Positions 1 to 9,598 are shown, counted from the first letter of the stretch. The stretch: 64,000 nt of DNA from CAYMCO01 sp964388955 (GCA_964388955.1 CAYMCO010000030.1:5738-69737); one strand, 5' to 3'. The notes: generated by a model from the sequence alone, not told the origin. Made by a program: numbers and translations.

Positions 1-526
1 CATGAACGTAGGAGGGGGTAGCGGTAGGCCCGTTCAATTCTCACGCTCTGCTGATGGCAGTAAAGTCCTTCTTTAGAGTGCGTGAACGGGCTTATTGGGC
101 AAGCGGATGTGACGAGTGACTAGCAAGAGCATCATGGCTTCGCGATGCCCGCCGCTCGTGGGGCGAAGCTACCTTGGCTATCTTTGCACGGGGATCTCTC
201 TCATTTCTTTCCCGGATCCGTTTCACGCGCTTCAGTCGGCCATTCACACATACCTTCGATCCAGCCGGGTCCAGCAATATAATCGAACAGAGCGATGTTC
301 ATGAGGGCAAGCAGCGGCGTGTAGCAATCATGTATTGCGTATAGTCATCCATCCAAATCAACAAAATCCGCACAACACTTCCATGATGGAACTTCAGTCT
401 ATGCGCATTGGTGCATTCCGCCACCGGACCCTTACTGGGTTACTACGCACCGGGAGTAGGGGAGTCCCCTGCCAGTGCCAGATTGCCGGTGTTTACTGGT
501 TTCCAAGGCGAGGGGCAAAGGACCGC
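1..526. other. Left-edge stretch with no supported gene
   Basis: Short open frames exist on both strands but none resembles a known protein, and the longer ones continue as antisense of the PIN-domain remnant to the right. I see no RNA gene, convincing promoter or repeat here. Confidence 0.4.
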
Positions 527-916
527 CTATATGTCATGCTCGGTTCCCAGGCGCTCGAGGCATTCCCGAACGGTGAGAATGGTGATTCCATTGTATTCTT
601 GCGGATCGAGGAGGTGGCGATCGCCACTGACAATGAAGTCGCCTTGGGCCTCCACTGCACATGCCAGAGCCATTTCATCAGCGGGGTCGTTGGGAATGAC
701 ACCGGCCGCCTCCTCAGCCGTGCCGGGCACGGGCAGGGCTTCATTCTCCAGAAGGGTAATCAGCCGCTCCACATCTTCGCCCGTTATGCCGTACTTATCG
801 CTGATGCGAGGATATTTCAGGGTGAATTGGATTCCCGATATGAGTGGTGAGAAGGCAGCGAGCAGGAACTTGCGCTCCTGCCAGGTGTCCAATATCTGTG
901 AGGGCTGACCCCCCAT
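527..916 (-). pseudogene. PIN-domain toxin-like protein, N-terminally truncated
   Basis: The 129-residue frame matches the C-terminal three quarters of COG1569-type PIN proteins (putative VapC-like RNases). It has the helical part LDTWQERKF, then a DPADEMALA segment and VSGDRHLL, which carry the later acidic residues of the metal site. The expected N-terminal DTN strand, with the first catalytic Asp, is absent. Reading further upstream in the same frame gives no DTN motif, so the domain looks incomplete. No antitoxin-like gene is adjacent. Seen: the partial PIN fold. Inferred: a decayed toxin gene; an assembly error or a recent frameshift would look the same. Confidence 0.6.
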
Positions 917-1310
917 CAGGTTTGCTCTGGCTCTGATCCCACAATCGGGCGCGAGCGAGCTCCCGCTTGACCCACGTGCCGTCCAGGTGTCTTCGCATAC
1001 TGCTCTGCCCTTCCGGTGCTTCGGTAGTTGACAGATTGCGGCATGGGGTCGATGGGCACACCCTCGTGCAACATCTGCGCCATCCGGCAGCGCCGGAAGT
1101 CGTGTGCTCGGACTCGGGGTTGCCTCTCGCCAGGCGATTCGCGTGCCTCGTCGTCAGCTCCCGTACACTGACATGCTCCTAAACGGAGCCCGTCTAAAGA
1201 AAAAAGTGGATATACGATTCGCGGCTATGACTGGTTATATACATATTGCTTAAGACGTGGCATATTGGGCATACCGCTTATCTAACCGGACCTAATCGGG
1301 GGCGCCGAGC
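917..1310. other. Intergenic region upstream of the MocR-type regulator
   Basis: About 390 bases between the PIN remnant and the regulator gene, with no protein-like frame. The AT-rich part at 1195-1290 (TATATAC and CATATTG runs) is the likely promoter and operator zone. MocR/PdxR regulators usually bind close to their own start, but I see no clear direct-repeat operator. Confidence 0.35.
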
Positions 1311-2891
1311 ATGCGAATTCCCTTGGACAGGAAGAGTCCCATCCCGCTCTACCGGCAGATCCAGCGATTCCTGCGCGACCAGATCCGTTCCAAAGCTCTG
1401 CCGGCGAAAACGCGTTTGCCTTCCAGCCGCAGGCTATCCGACGATCTTGGAGTGAGCCGCATCACGGTCATGAACGCTTACGTGGAATTGGAAGCTGAAG
1501 GCCTGGTCCTCATTCGGCCCGGGAGTGGGACCTATGTTGCGCCACTTCCTTCATCGCCGCCAGAATTGACCAGGGACGGTCTTGGGGGGCCTGACTGGCC
1601 CCGTTGGCAGCGTGAATTGCAGAGCCCCACCTGGTCACCGGCGCGCAGAGAGATGGAGCGCCTGCTGAGTTCCATTGCGCATCCGGATTTGATCTCCTTT
1701 GCGGGGGATCTGGTGGCCGAAAACCTGTTCCCCGCCGATGAATTCCGCAAGACGATCAATGCAGTCGTCCGACGCGATGGGGGAGAGGCGTTTGGATATG
1801 GAGACCGGGCAGGGTTCACCCCTCTGCGACAAACGATCGCCCATATCCTCGCCAGTCAAGGAATCCCCACCTCTCCGGAACACGTGCTCATCACGTCCGG
1901 CTCTCAGCAAGCCCTTTCTCTCGTCGCCCGAGTGCTCGTTCATCCCGGGGATTTGGTGCTTGTTGAAAGTCCAACCTACGTCGGAGCGATCGATCTCTTC
2001 CGTTCGCTCGATGTACGTCTCCTGGGTGTGCCGGTTGATGATGCGGGCATGAGGGTGGACATCATCGAAGAGACGTTAAAAAGGGAAAGACCCCGGTTGA
2101 TATACACCATCCCCACGTTCCAGAATCCGACCGGAGCTTGTATGTCTGCAGATCGCCGCAGACGGTTGATCGCCCTGGGGGAGCAGCACAATGTCCCGAT
2201 TCTGGAAGATGATTGCTTTGGCGACCTTCGCTATGAAGGGCGCGCTCTGCCCACCCTCAAGGTGCTTGACCCCGACGGGTGTGTACTCTACATCAACACT
2301 TTCTCCAAGATGCTGATGCCCGGCTTGCGAGTTGGCTACCTCGTGGCAGCTGGGCCATTGTATGATCGCCTCATATCCTGCAAATATACCTGTGACCTCG
2401 CCACCTCCAATCTGATCCAACGGGCACTCGATGAGTATATTTCAGTCGGGAGCTACCAAACTCATTTGCGGAGGGCATGCAGGCAATATCGCAGACGGCG
2501 GGATGCCATGCTGGCTGCTCTGGGAAGACGTATGCCGGAGGGGGTTCGCTGGCGCGTTCCGGAAGGAGGTCTGTGCTTGTGGTTGCGGCTCCCGCAGGGG
2601 GCGTCGGCGATTGATCTCCTTCCCATGGCCGGTGAGCAGGGGGTGGCCTACGCGCCCGGCTCATTCTACTTTCCCGCTGAAAGACCCGAATCGTTCCTGC
2701 GCCTGAACTTTGCCCCACACACGCCGGAGACGATCGATGAAGGAGTCCGGCGCTTGGCCCGCGCGCTGGAGCAGTATCTCTGCAGTAGAGAGGCGGGCAG
2801 GGAGCAGCGCAACCCGGAAATGGGCGTCACCGTCTTGTGGCCACAAACAAGGCTCCGGCAGGCTGCATCTAACCATTATGATGGAAGCTAG
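1311..2891 (+). CDS. MocR/PdxR-type transcriptional regulator (GntR wHTH fused to aminotransferase fold)
   Basis: 526 residues in two parts. Residues about 8-80 form a GntR winged helix (PLYRQIQRFLRDQIRS, then LPSSRRLSDDLGVSRITV and GSGTYVAP). Residues about 125-485 form a fold-type I aminotransferase domain with the PLP lysine in NTFSKMLMPGLRVGY (Lys333), the substrate-side Asn in FQNPTGA and the cofactor-binding Asp in LEDDCFGDLRY. MocR proteins use bound PLP or an amino acid adduct as a signal and commonly control vitamin B6, GABA or taurine genes. The next gene downstream is an ECF S component, so control of vitamin uptake, possibly B6, is a reasonable inference. The roughly 35-residue tail beyond the fold is longer than usual. 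Confidence 0.9.
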   Translation: MRIPLDRKSPIPLYRQIQRFLRDQIRSKALPAKTRLPSSRRLSDDLGVSRITVMNAYVELEAEGLVLIRPGSGTYVAPLPSSPPELTRDGLGGPDWPRWQRELQSPTWSPARREMERLLSSIAHPDLISFAGDLVAENLFPADEFRKTINAVVRRDGGEAFGYGDRAGFTPLRQTIAHILASQGIPTSPEHVLITSGSQQALSLVARVLVHPGDLVLVESPTYVGAIDLFRSLDVRLLGVPVDDAGMRVDIIEETLKRERPRLIYTIPTFQNPTGACMSADRRRRLIALGEQHNVPILEDDCFGDLRYEGRALPTLKVLDPDGCVLYINTFSKMLMPGLRVGYLVAAGPLYDRLISCKYTCDLATSNLIQRALDEYISVGSYQTHLRRACRQYRRRRDAMLAALGRRMPEGVRWRVPEGGLCLWLRLPQGASAIDLLPMAGEQGVAYAPGSFYFPAERPESFLRLNFAPHTPETIDEGVRRLARALEQYLCSREAGREQRNPEMGVTVLWPQTRLRQAASNHYDGS

Positions 2892-3065
2892 AGAGGAAAA
2901 ACACAGGCATAGCACGAAGAGTAGGTGAGAGCGCTACGACGCAAGGGCCAACAGCCGGTTGATAAAGGATGACGCATTGAGTGGCCTGCTGATGGGATCT
3001 GCGGCGAGCAGTTCCCTTTGGTCGGGATCATCAACGGGGCTTTACCATGGAGGGAGGGAGTGGAG

Positions 3066-3587
3066 ATGAACGCGAGACGGCTGACGACTACTTCGATCGG
3101 GATCGCGCTGGTCGTGCTGTTCGTGTATATCGTCCGCATACCCGTGCCCGCAACAGGAGGATATTGGCACACGGGAGCAATTGCTGAGCTGTTTCTCGCC
3201 GTAGCGTTTGGCCCCTGGGTCGGTGGAATCTCCGCCGGAGTTGGAGCGGCAATCGCCGATTTGATCGCCGGTTACGGCAGTTTCGCCCCCTTGACGCTGA
3301 TTGCGCACGGCGCTACCGGTGCCCTAGCTGGATGGCTTGGTTGGCGCAGGGGATGGAGCGGGATGATCTCGGGCTGGATCGTTGGTGGGTTGGCGCAGGT
3401 AGCAGTCTACTTCATCGGCGAAGCAACCCTGTACCAGTTCGGTGTGGCCGGTGCGTCGGTTGAGCTGATAGGGAACCTGGTGCAGGTCGGGCTGGGAATC
3501 TTTGGAATACTGTTGTTCACACAGGTGCGGCGAGCATATCCCCAGATCGCGACACTGGGAGGGGGAAGTTCCTTCGAGGAGCAGTGA
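3066..3587 (+). CDS. ECF transporter S component (COG4720/HmpT-like membrane protein)
   Basis: 173-residue, very hydrophobic protein with about five or six membrane segments. It has the family pattern of a helix ending in RIPVPATGGYWHTG, then FGPWVGGISAGVGAAIADL and a later helix after LTLIAHGATGALAG. This fits substrate-capture subunits of energy-coupling factor vitamin transporters. No ECF ATPase or T subunit is nearby, so it probably shares a general module encoded elsewhere. An upstream TTG at 3018 would add 16 residues, but the ATG at 3066 follows a strong purine-rich ribosome binding site (GGAGGGAGTGGAG), so I start there. The neighbouring MocR-type regulator suggests a B6-type vitamer or thiamine precursor; the substrate is not readable from sequence. 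Confidence 0.8.
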   Translation: MNARRLTTTSIGIALVVLFVYIVRIPVPATGGYWHTGAIAELFLAVAFGPWVGGISAGVGAAIADLIAGYGSFAPLTLIAHGATGALAGWLGWRRGWSGMISGWIVGGLAQVAVYFIGEATLYQFGVAGASVELIGNLVQVGLGIFGILLFTQVRRAYPQIATLGGGSSFEEQ

Positions 3588-3903
3588 TCATATTCGGGGT
3601 GGGCCTGCTCGACAAGTGGTTGGCTCACACGAGATGACCGTCTGCTAGATATCCCACGCCCTCACTATCGGCCCCGGCGCGCTTCGGACACATCCTCCAG
3701 AGGGGGATGGCCGATCCGGCCGATCGCACCAGGCTACCAGGCCGCGAAAGATGCTGGGGATCTCCTCGCGCTGATCAGATCGGAATCGCGGATTGCGCCC
3801 TCCGCGCTTGGGGTAGTCCGATGAGCAAAGCAAATAGGCTCCAAACTTCTTCAGGCGGCAGTTCACGGCTTCCATACCAATCTCAGCAACTCGAGGAGGG
3901 AGC
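3588..3903. other. Intergenic region before truncated metY
   Basis: About 316 bases without a recognisable gene. The missing N-terminal part of MetY is not found here in any forward frame, so the truncation was a replacement or deletion and not a simple frameshift. A minus-strand frame (3645-3905) is open but matches nothing I know. Confidence 0.4.
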
Positions 3904-4896
3904 ATGTCTTATATCGAGGTCACATTGGTTGATCCTTCTTCGGTGTCCGAATTCGAAGCCGCGATCCGCCCCAATACCAGGATCATCTATGGGGAGACGC
4001 TGGGAAACCCGGATATCACCGTCTTCCCCTTTGATGAAGTCTCCTCCATCGCGAGGGGGGAGGGCATCCCGTTGATGATCGACAACACCTTCGCCACACC
4101 GTACCTGTGCCGCCCGCTCGAGTGGGGGGCGAACATCGTGGTGCACAGCACGACGAAGTTCATTGGAGGGCATGGGACCACAATCGGGGGCATCATCGTC
4201 GATGGGGGCAACTTCGACTGGGGGAGCGGCCGATTCCCCCAGTTCAGCGAGCCGGATCCGTCCTATCATGGCTTGGTGTTTGCGGATCTCGGGGAAGTGG
4301 CGTTCATCACTCGGGCCCGGGTGCAGATGTTGTGGGACATTGGTGCGTGCCAGGCGCCCTTCAACGCCTGGATCACCCTGCAGGGGCTGGAAACCTTGAG
4401 TCTGCGCATGGAGCGGCACGTGGCCAATGCGCAAAAGGTGGCGGAATTCCTGGAGGCCCATCAGGCTGTGGAGTGGGTCAGCTATCCCGGGCTGGCAGGC
4501 CACCCCGATCATGAACGTGTGGGGAGATACCTGCCGAAAGGCCCGGGGGCGATTCTGGGATTCGGAATCCGGGGTGGTGTGGTGTCCGGCAAGAGGTTCA
4601 TCGAGAATCTGCGCCTCTTCAAACATGTGGCCAACGTGGGGGATGCCAAGAGCCTGGCGATTCATCCAGCCAGCACCACGCACAGCCAATTGAACGAAGA
4701 GGAGCTGCGCAGCGCGGGGGTGACGCCGGATTTCGTGCGCCTGAGCGTGGGTCTGGAGGACATCGAGGACATACTCTGGGATTTGGACCAGGCTCTGCGG
4801 TCCGCTGCTTGGATCGTCCTTCCCGCTCTCATGGAGATCGTCCAGCAATTTGGGCCTCTACGCACGACCAAATCCCGGGAGGGCGAGTGCGTGTAG
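3904..4896 (+). pseudogene. metY: O-acetylhomoserine sulfhydrylase-type PLP enzyme, N-terminal about 110 residues missing
   Basis: The 330-residue frame is a clear C-terminal two thirds of the Cys/Met-metabolism PLP family, MetY branch. It has IEVTLVDPSSVSEFEAAI, IYGETLGNPD, DNTFATPYLCRPLEWGA, the PLP lysine in HSTTKFIGGHG, and ASTTHSQL with RLSVGLEDIEDI near the end. Full-length MetY is about 430 residues; the missing part carries one side of the active site and the residues that reach into the neighbouring subunit, so normal activity is unlikely. The ATG does follow a strong GAGGAGGGA site, so a shortened protein could still be made. The last 25 residues also differ from the family. Most likely a remnant formed by recombination. 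Confidence 0.75.
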
Positions 4897-4926
4897 CGCC
4901 TCCGTTGGAGCGCCCTGCGAGGCGCT
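4895..4926. terminator. Hairpin between convergent genes
   Basis: A perfect 8-base inverted repeat (AGCGCCTC / GAGGCGCT) encloses a smaller CTCC-GTT-GGAG hairpin. It overlaps the stop of the metY remnant and lies before the end of the convergent RR-CpaF gene. There is no T-run, so it may stop or stabilise transcripts from either side. Confidence 0.45.
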
Positions 4927-4964
4927 CGCCGCGCAGGGGCCAGGCCAGATGAGATATTTGATCA

Positions 4965-6854
4965 CTACCTCTTCGGTCTCAGGATATTGCTCTCGGTCAT
5001 GAATATGCCTGGGGGCAGTTTGAAACCCGCTATCTCGAGCCTCGAATACAGCTTGGGCCGAATGCCGGTGGTCTTCAGGCGGCCCTGTACGCGGCCGTCT
5101 TGGGCCGGTTCCTCCTCGAAAGTGAAGATCTCAGATAGTATGGGAATCTCTCCCCCCAAGCCCTCCAGTTCAGAAACGTGGGATACCTTGCGCGAGCCGT
5201 CTCTGAATCTGGCTACCTGGATGATCAGATCGATGGCGGAGGCGATCTGAGACCGAATCGCCTGCACGGGGAGGTCGATACCCGCCATCAGGACCATCGT
5301 CTCCAGGCGAGCAAGGGAATCACGCGGAGAATTGGCGTGGAGGGTGGTCAGGCTCCCATCGTGGCCGGTGTTCATGGCCTGGAGCATATCCAGGGCCTCC
5401 CCGCCGCGGACCTCACCGATCACGATACGGTCCGGCCGCATGCGAAGCGAATTCCTCACCAGAGAACGGATGGACATTTCCCCCTTGCCCTCGCGATCAG
5501 GGGGCTTGTATTCCAGGCGCACAATATGCTCCTGATTGAGCTGGAGTTCAGCAGAGTCCTCGATCGTGACGATGCGCTCATCTTCCGGGATGAAAGAAGA
5601 GAGCACGTTCAGGAGGGTGGTCTTGCCGGAACCGGTACCTCCAGCGACGATGATATTGATGCGGGAGCAAACGCATGCCTCAAGGAACTCGGCCAGCTCC
5701 GGCGTGATGGTTCCATACCGGATCAGATCACTGACGGTCAATCTGTCCTTGCTGAATTTCCGGATCGTCAGGCTGGGGCCGTCGATCGCGCAAGGAGGAA
5801 TGATGGCGTTTATCCGGGAGCCGTCGGGCAGCCGAGCATCCACGGCGGGGGAATCCTGATCTATGCGGCGCCCCAGCGGCCGGACCATACGCTCGATCAA
5901 ACGCAGGAGATGGCTCTCATCATCGAACTTTGCATCGGCCTTGAAAATCTTCCCGTCGCGCTCAACATACACGAGATTCGACCCATTGACCATCACCTCT
6001 GAGATGGTCGGATCCGCGAGAAGGGGTTCAATAGGGCCGTAGCCGATGATCTCATCAACGATTTCCCTGAAGAGTTGCCCTCGGATTCTTTCATCGAGGT
6101 CCAACCCCGACATCTCGTAGATGGCAGCCAAGCGCTCGCTCAGCATCTCGACGACATCTGGAGTCTTATGCAAGAGCGTTCGACCATCGAGGGCATCGTC
6201 AAGGCGGCTCATCAGTGTCTGCTTGAAGCCTTGCAAGCTCTCCTCGTCAGGCTCTGCATCAACTGGAGAGGGTGTGGCGCCGTGCTCATCGCGTCCTTTG
6301 GGAGTCTGCGGTAGAGGAGGGACGACATCGGGCGAGAACTGAGCCTTCTCCCTGAGCAGCGCCTGCAGTTCCTGTGTCGCCTGCTCCAGCTGCCTGGTGC
6401 GTTCTTTCACTGTTTGCCTGAGCTTTCGATTGTTTTCCTCGAGCGCATCGTGCATGGCCTTCATGGACACCAAGGTTTTCACCCTGGCCAGGAGCTCCTG
6501 CTTGTCAGGTGGTTTGGTCAAGAAATCATCCGCACCTGCTCGGGCGCCCCTGACCTTGTCCTCGGTTTCCTCCAGGCCGGTGATCATGATCACCGGCAGG
6601 AAAAGCGTCGAAGGGTCAGCCTTGATGCGCCTGCAAACCTGGAAGCCGTCAATCCCCGGCAGACCGACATCCAGCAGAACAACATGGGGATTCATCTTGG
6701 CGATGCCTTCAAGGGCCTCTTCTCCGCTGGTGGCTGACAGCACCGAATATCCAGCCGGCTTGAGGGACGTTCTTATCAGTTCAAGGTCCGACGGAAAATC
6801 CTCGACGATCAGGACTCTGGTTTGTTCCGGAGGGGGAAGAATGGATTCGAGCAT
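4965..6854 (-). CDS. Response-regulator receiver fused to CpaF/TadA-type secretion ATPase
   Basis: 629 residues. Residues 12-130 are a complete receiver domain: acidic pair E18/D19, phospho-acceptor D62 in LLDVGLPG, T92, and K114 in DFLTKPP. Residues about 130-172 are a heptad-like coiled coil (LEENNRKLRQTVKERTRQLEQ). Residues about 215-600 are a CpaF-type hexameric ATPase with the N-terminal all-alpha part, Walker A GGTGSGKTT (Lys411), an Asp box (IEDSAELQ), Walker B RIVIGEVRGGE and a His box (GHDGSLTTLHAN). CpaF powers Tad pili or related secretion, but no tadB/C, pilin or peptidase gene is adjacent. The fusion implies phosphorylation-gated motor activity (inference). It is encoded after five signalling genes on the same strand, 361 bases away. 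Confidence 0.9.
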   Translation of the reverse strand: MLESILPPPEQTRVLIVEDFPSDLELIRTSLKPAGYSVLSATSGEEALEGIAKMNPHVVLLDVGLPGIDGFQVCRRIKADPSTLFLPVIMITGLEETEDKVRGARAGADDFLTKPPDKQELLARVKTLVSMKAMHDALEENNRKLRQTVKERTRQLEQATQELQALLREKAQFSPDVVPPLPQTPKGRDEHGATPSPVDAEPDEESLQGFKQTLMSRLDDALDGRTLLHKTPDVVEMLSERLAAIYEMSGLDLDERIRGQLFREIVDEIIGYGPIEPLLADPTISEVMVNGSNLVYVERDGKIFKADAKFDDESHLLRLIERMVRPLGRRIDQDSPAVDARLPDGSRINAIIPPCAIDGPSLTIRKFSKDRLTVSDLIRYGTITPELAEFLEACVCSRINIIVAGGTGSGKTTLLNVLSSFIPEDERIVTIEDSAELQLNQEHIVRLEYKPPDREGKGEMSIRSLVRNSLRMRPDRIVIGEVRGGEALDMLQAMNTGHDGSLTTLHANSPRDSLARLETMVLMAGIDLPVQAIRSQIASAIDLIIQVARFRDGSRKVSHVSELEGLGGEIPILSEIFTFEEEPAQDGRVQGRLKTTGIRPKLYSRLEIAGFKLPPGIFMTESNILRPKR

Positions 6855-7215
6855 TTTCGTTCTCTGCCTGTCCTTTGTGGCAAATGGAAAAGAAAGAGCG
6901 ATACATTCGCGGGCCGCGGCGCTTTCCCAGTGAATAGGTTCCCTGGGTTGAAAGGATCACTGCAATGCCGACGTCCAATTGGGTGTAGTGGATAAAAGAA
7001 GCCTACCACCAGTCTCAGGTGCCATGGATGAGAAGATTCGGCTAGTGGAATTGACATGGTCCGACAATGCCACATGGAGACGGAAGGCCTGAGTCATGGC
7101 GCGCACGGCTTCGATGTCGTATCCAGGAATCGGCTGCTTTCATAGCGGTCGAGCTGCATGCCCGCAAGGTCAAGCAGGGAAGTGCGGCCATGCAGCTCTG
7201 CACCGGTATGGGGGC
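6855..7215. other. Intergenic leader of the RR-CpaF gene
   Basis: About 360 bases with no convincing coding frame. It probably contains the minus-strand promoter of the RR-CpaF fusion, since the gap is much larger than the spacings inside the upstream signalling operon. No clear -35/-10 pair stands out. Confidence 0.35.
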
Positions 7216-7641
7216 CTATAGACGGATGCCATGACCTTCCCCGGAGACGTAAGTCTCAACCCAGGCGGCCAGGCGCTCCAGGGCGATCGGCTTGGTGATG
7301 TACAAATCCACACAGGCTTGCTGGCCAAGCTCGACATCCTTCTGCTGGGCCCTCGCGGAGAGCATCAGTATTGGCAGGCTCGCGGTTGAAGGATCCGATC
7401 TCAGAGTGCGGCATATCTCAATGCCATCCATCCCTGGAAGCATCCCGTCCAGAATGATCAGATCGGGCGCTTTCTCCCTGGCGGATGCAAGCCCATCGAC
7501 CCCGTTGTACGCTGTGGAAATCTCATATCCCTTCAATTGCAGCGCGTAGCTGACCAGCTCTGCGGCGTCTGGGTCATCATCGATGATCAATATTCTTGCC
7601 GGCACAATGTCTTCTGGCTGGGACAAGGGCGTGTCATGCAT
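7216..7641 (-). CDS. Single-domain response regulator
   Basis: 141 residues, a stand-alone CheY-like receiver with IDDDPDAAELV (acidic pocket), phospho-acceptor in LIILDGMLPGMDG, the switch Ser in LMLSARAQQ and the conserved Lys in LYITKPI. There is no output domain. It lies 14 bases downstream of the REC-PAS-PAS kinase on the same strand, so the two are almost certainly cotranscribed and it is the obvious phosphotransfer partner. The RR-CpaF fusion further downstream could be a second target. Confidence 0.88.
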   Translation of the reverse strand: MHDTPLSQPEDIVPARILIIDDDPDAAELVSYALQLKGYEISTAYNGVDGLASAREKAPDLIILDGMLPGMDGIEICRTLRSDPSTASLPILMLSARAQQKDVELGQQACVDLYITKPIALERLAAWVETYVSGEGHGIRL

Positions 7642-7655
7642 GATTGGCTTGCCCG

Positions 7656-9503
7656 CTATTGAGAAGTCGGGATCGAGAAGCTGAACCTGGCACCCTCACC
7701 CGGGATGCTTTCGACCCAGACCTTCCCTCCGTGACTGTCGATAATCTGCTTGACAATGTAGAGACCAAGACCCGCTCCCCCCGCCTTGCGAGTGGCGGAG
7801 TTGTCAACCTGATGAAATCTCTGAAAGAGCTGAGGCAGCGCTCCTTCGGGAATTCCGACGCCCTGATCGATCACCTCGACTTGTAGATCCCCATCCCTTT
7901 CCCTGCACCGAATCATCACCCCGGTGCCCTCCGGCGAGAACTTGACGGCGTTATCGATCAGGTTGGCCACAGCCTGCACCAGGCGGCCAGCATCCCCCTC
8001 AAATCGAGGCAGGTTCGGGGAAGCGGCAACCTGCAGATCGATATGCTTGCGCGTGGCTTTGATCTGCATTCTCTGTATGGCTTCATTGACTACGTCCGTA
8101 ATCGATGTGCTCTCCCGCTTGAGCTGGAACCTCCCCGCCTCCATTTTGGACACATCGAGCAGGTCTTCAACGAGCGCGCGGAGCTGTCGTGACTGGCCAT
8201 AGGCGAGTTCCAGGAAATGTTCTCGCTTCTCGGCTTCGGCCACCTTGTCCGCCAGGATCATCTCGAGCGCCCCCTGGATCGAGAAGAGCGGCGTGCGCAA
8301 CTCGTGCGATATGGTGGCGATGAAGTCGTCCTTCGCCTGCTCCAGCGCTCGCTGCCGGGTGATGTCATGCAAGACCAGCACCTCGCCCAGCAACTGGCCC
8401 GCGCGGTCCCTCACCATAGAATAATGGACTCTTAGGACACGGGGATGGGGGAGGTTGATCTCACCGCTGGTCGTCTCTGCCTCCAGGTTCCAGGCATCGG
8501 AGCCTTGGGCTGGCCGTGCAGCGGTTGCAAGCTGAGCCAGACTTGGCGACATCTGTGCATCATGCGCGGACCTGCCCAGGATTGCGCCCGCCCTGACGCC
8601 CAGCATACGTTCGGCCGCCGGATTGATGGAGACGATCTTCCCCTCCTTGTCGAGCATGAGCAGGCCATCCGCCATATGTTCGATGACGGCTTCCGTGCGG
8701 TGCTTCTCGGTCAGGATCTCTTCCTCGGCCCGTTTTCGCTCTGAGATGTCCCGGGCGATGATGGCGCAGTAGCAGCTCTGATCGTTGGACTGCCACAGAG
8801 CGAGGGAGAGCTCCACCGGGAACTCGCTTCCATCTTTCCGAATCCCCTTGCCCTCCAGCATCAGTCCTTCAGGGTCGAGATCAACGAAGGAAAGGCCTGG
8901 AGAGGGCGCGTCGCCGTGTTGGAGGAATTGTCTGGGAATCAAGTCTGTGATAGGCTTTCGAAGGATCTCCTGCCGATCGTAGCCAAAGATCCTTCGCGCC
9001 GCTGGAGTCCAGAGCGTGATCCGGCCCTGGCCGTCTGTAACGATGATGGCGTCGAGCGCCGACTGCACAATGTTTCGGAAGCGCTCCTCGCTCTCCCGGA
9101 GCGCCGCCTCGGTTTGCCGTTTCTCCAGGCGCAGGCGTTTCTCCTCGAGAGCGTGGATCGCCGCATGGCCGAGGCGGCCCATTCGATCTTTCAGGATGTA
9201 GTCATCTGCGCCCTGCTTCATGCACTCGATTGCGTTTTCCTCTAGGGACCCTGTGACGACAATGAAAGGGATATCCAGCCCACGCTCCTCAAGTGTCTGC
9301 AGCGCACCCAGGGCGTCCCACCTCGGCAGGGAGAAATCTGCCAGGATCAGGTCGATCCCTGGGTTGAGCTGGCGAAGGAAATCCTCTCTCCCGACGACCC
9401 ATTTCCACCTGGGGTCGATGCCGACCGCACGCAATTCGTGGATCATCAATTCCGCATCGGATGCTCGATCCTCCAGCACCAAGACCTGAATAACCCGGCT
9501 CAC
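7656..9503 (-). CDS. Hybrid histidine kinase: REC-PAS-PAS-HisKA-HATPase
   Basis: 615 residues, no membrane segment. Residues about 5-125 are an N-terminal receiver (LEDRASDAELM, LILADFSLPRWD, K in YILKDRMG). They are followed by a short coiled coil, two PAS domains (about 140-260 and 270-390), a HisKA domain with phospho-acceptor in TISHELRTPL, and a HATPase with N box NLIDNAVKFS, G1 DQGVGIP and G2 GGAGLGLYI. An N-terminal receiver typically takes phosphate from another kinase and tunes this one. It sits 95 bases after the HD-GYP gene and 14 before a stand-alone response regulator, as part of one signalling operon. The cytoplasmic PAS domains suggest redox or ligand sensing; the signal is unknown. 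Confidence 0.92.
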   Translation of the reverse strand: MSRVIQVLVLEDRASDAELMIHELRAVGIDPRWKWVVGREDFLRQLNPGIDLILADFSLPRWDALGALQTLEERGLDIPFIVVTGSLEENAIECMKQGADDYILKDRMGRLGHAAIHALEEKRLRLEKRQTEAALRESEERFRNIVQSALDAIIVTDGQGRITLWTPAARRIFGYDRQEILRKPITDLIPRQFLQHGDAPSPGLSFVDLDPEGLMLEGKGIRKDGSEFPVELSLALWQSNDQSCYCAIIARDISERKRAEEEILTEKHRTEAVIEHMADGLLMLDKEGKIVSINPAAERMLGVRAGAILGRSAHDAQMSPSLAQLATAARPAQGSDAWNLEAETTSGEINLPHPRVLRVHYSMVRDRAGQLLGEVLVLHDITRQRALEQAKDDFIATISHELRTPLFSIQGALEMILADKVAEAEKREHFLELAYGQSRQLRALVEDLLDVSKMEAGRFQLKRESTSITDVVNEAIQRMQIKATRKHIDLQVAASPNLPRFEGDAGRLVQAVANLIDNAVKFSPEGTGVMIRCRERDGDLQVEVIDQGVGIPEGALPQLFQRFHQVDNSATRKAGGAGLGLYIVKQIIDSHGGKVWVESIPGEGARFSFSIPTSQ

Positions 9504-9598
9504 GAACTCCCCCCGATCGATATCAGTGGTATTGGACCCGACAGCGGCTCAATCTTGTTGCTTTCCTCATGATGGCTCATAGGGCGAGATAAGGCCTA

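Noticed and set aside
335..850. 171-residue plus-strand open frame
   Set aside because: It is antisense to the PIN-domain frame and has no recognisable protein features.
2892..3065. Possible riboswitch (ACGCAAGGGCCAA and GACGCA-type stretches) before the ECF gene
   Set aside because: Some bases recall the c-di-GMP-I aptamer, but the tetraloop receptor and paired stems cannot be laid out convincingly, and the known vitamin riboswitch cores (TPP, FMN, THF) are absent.
3645..3905. 86-residue minus-strand frame upstream of metY
   Set aside because: Composition looks partly protein-like, but there is no family match, ribosome binding site or context.
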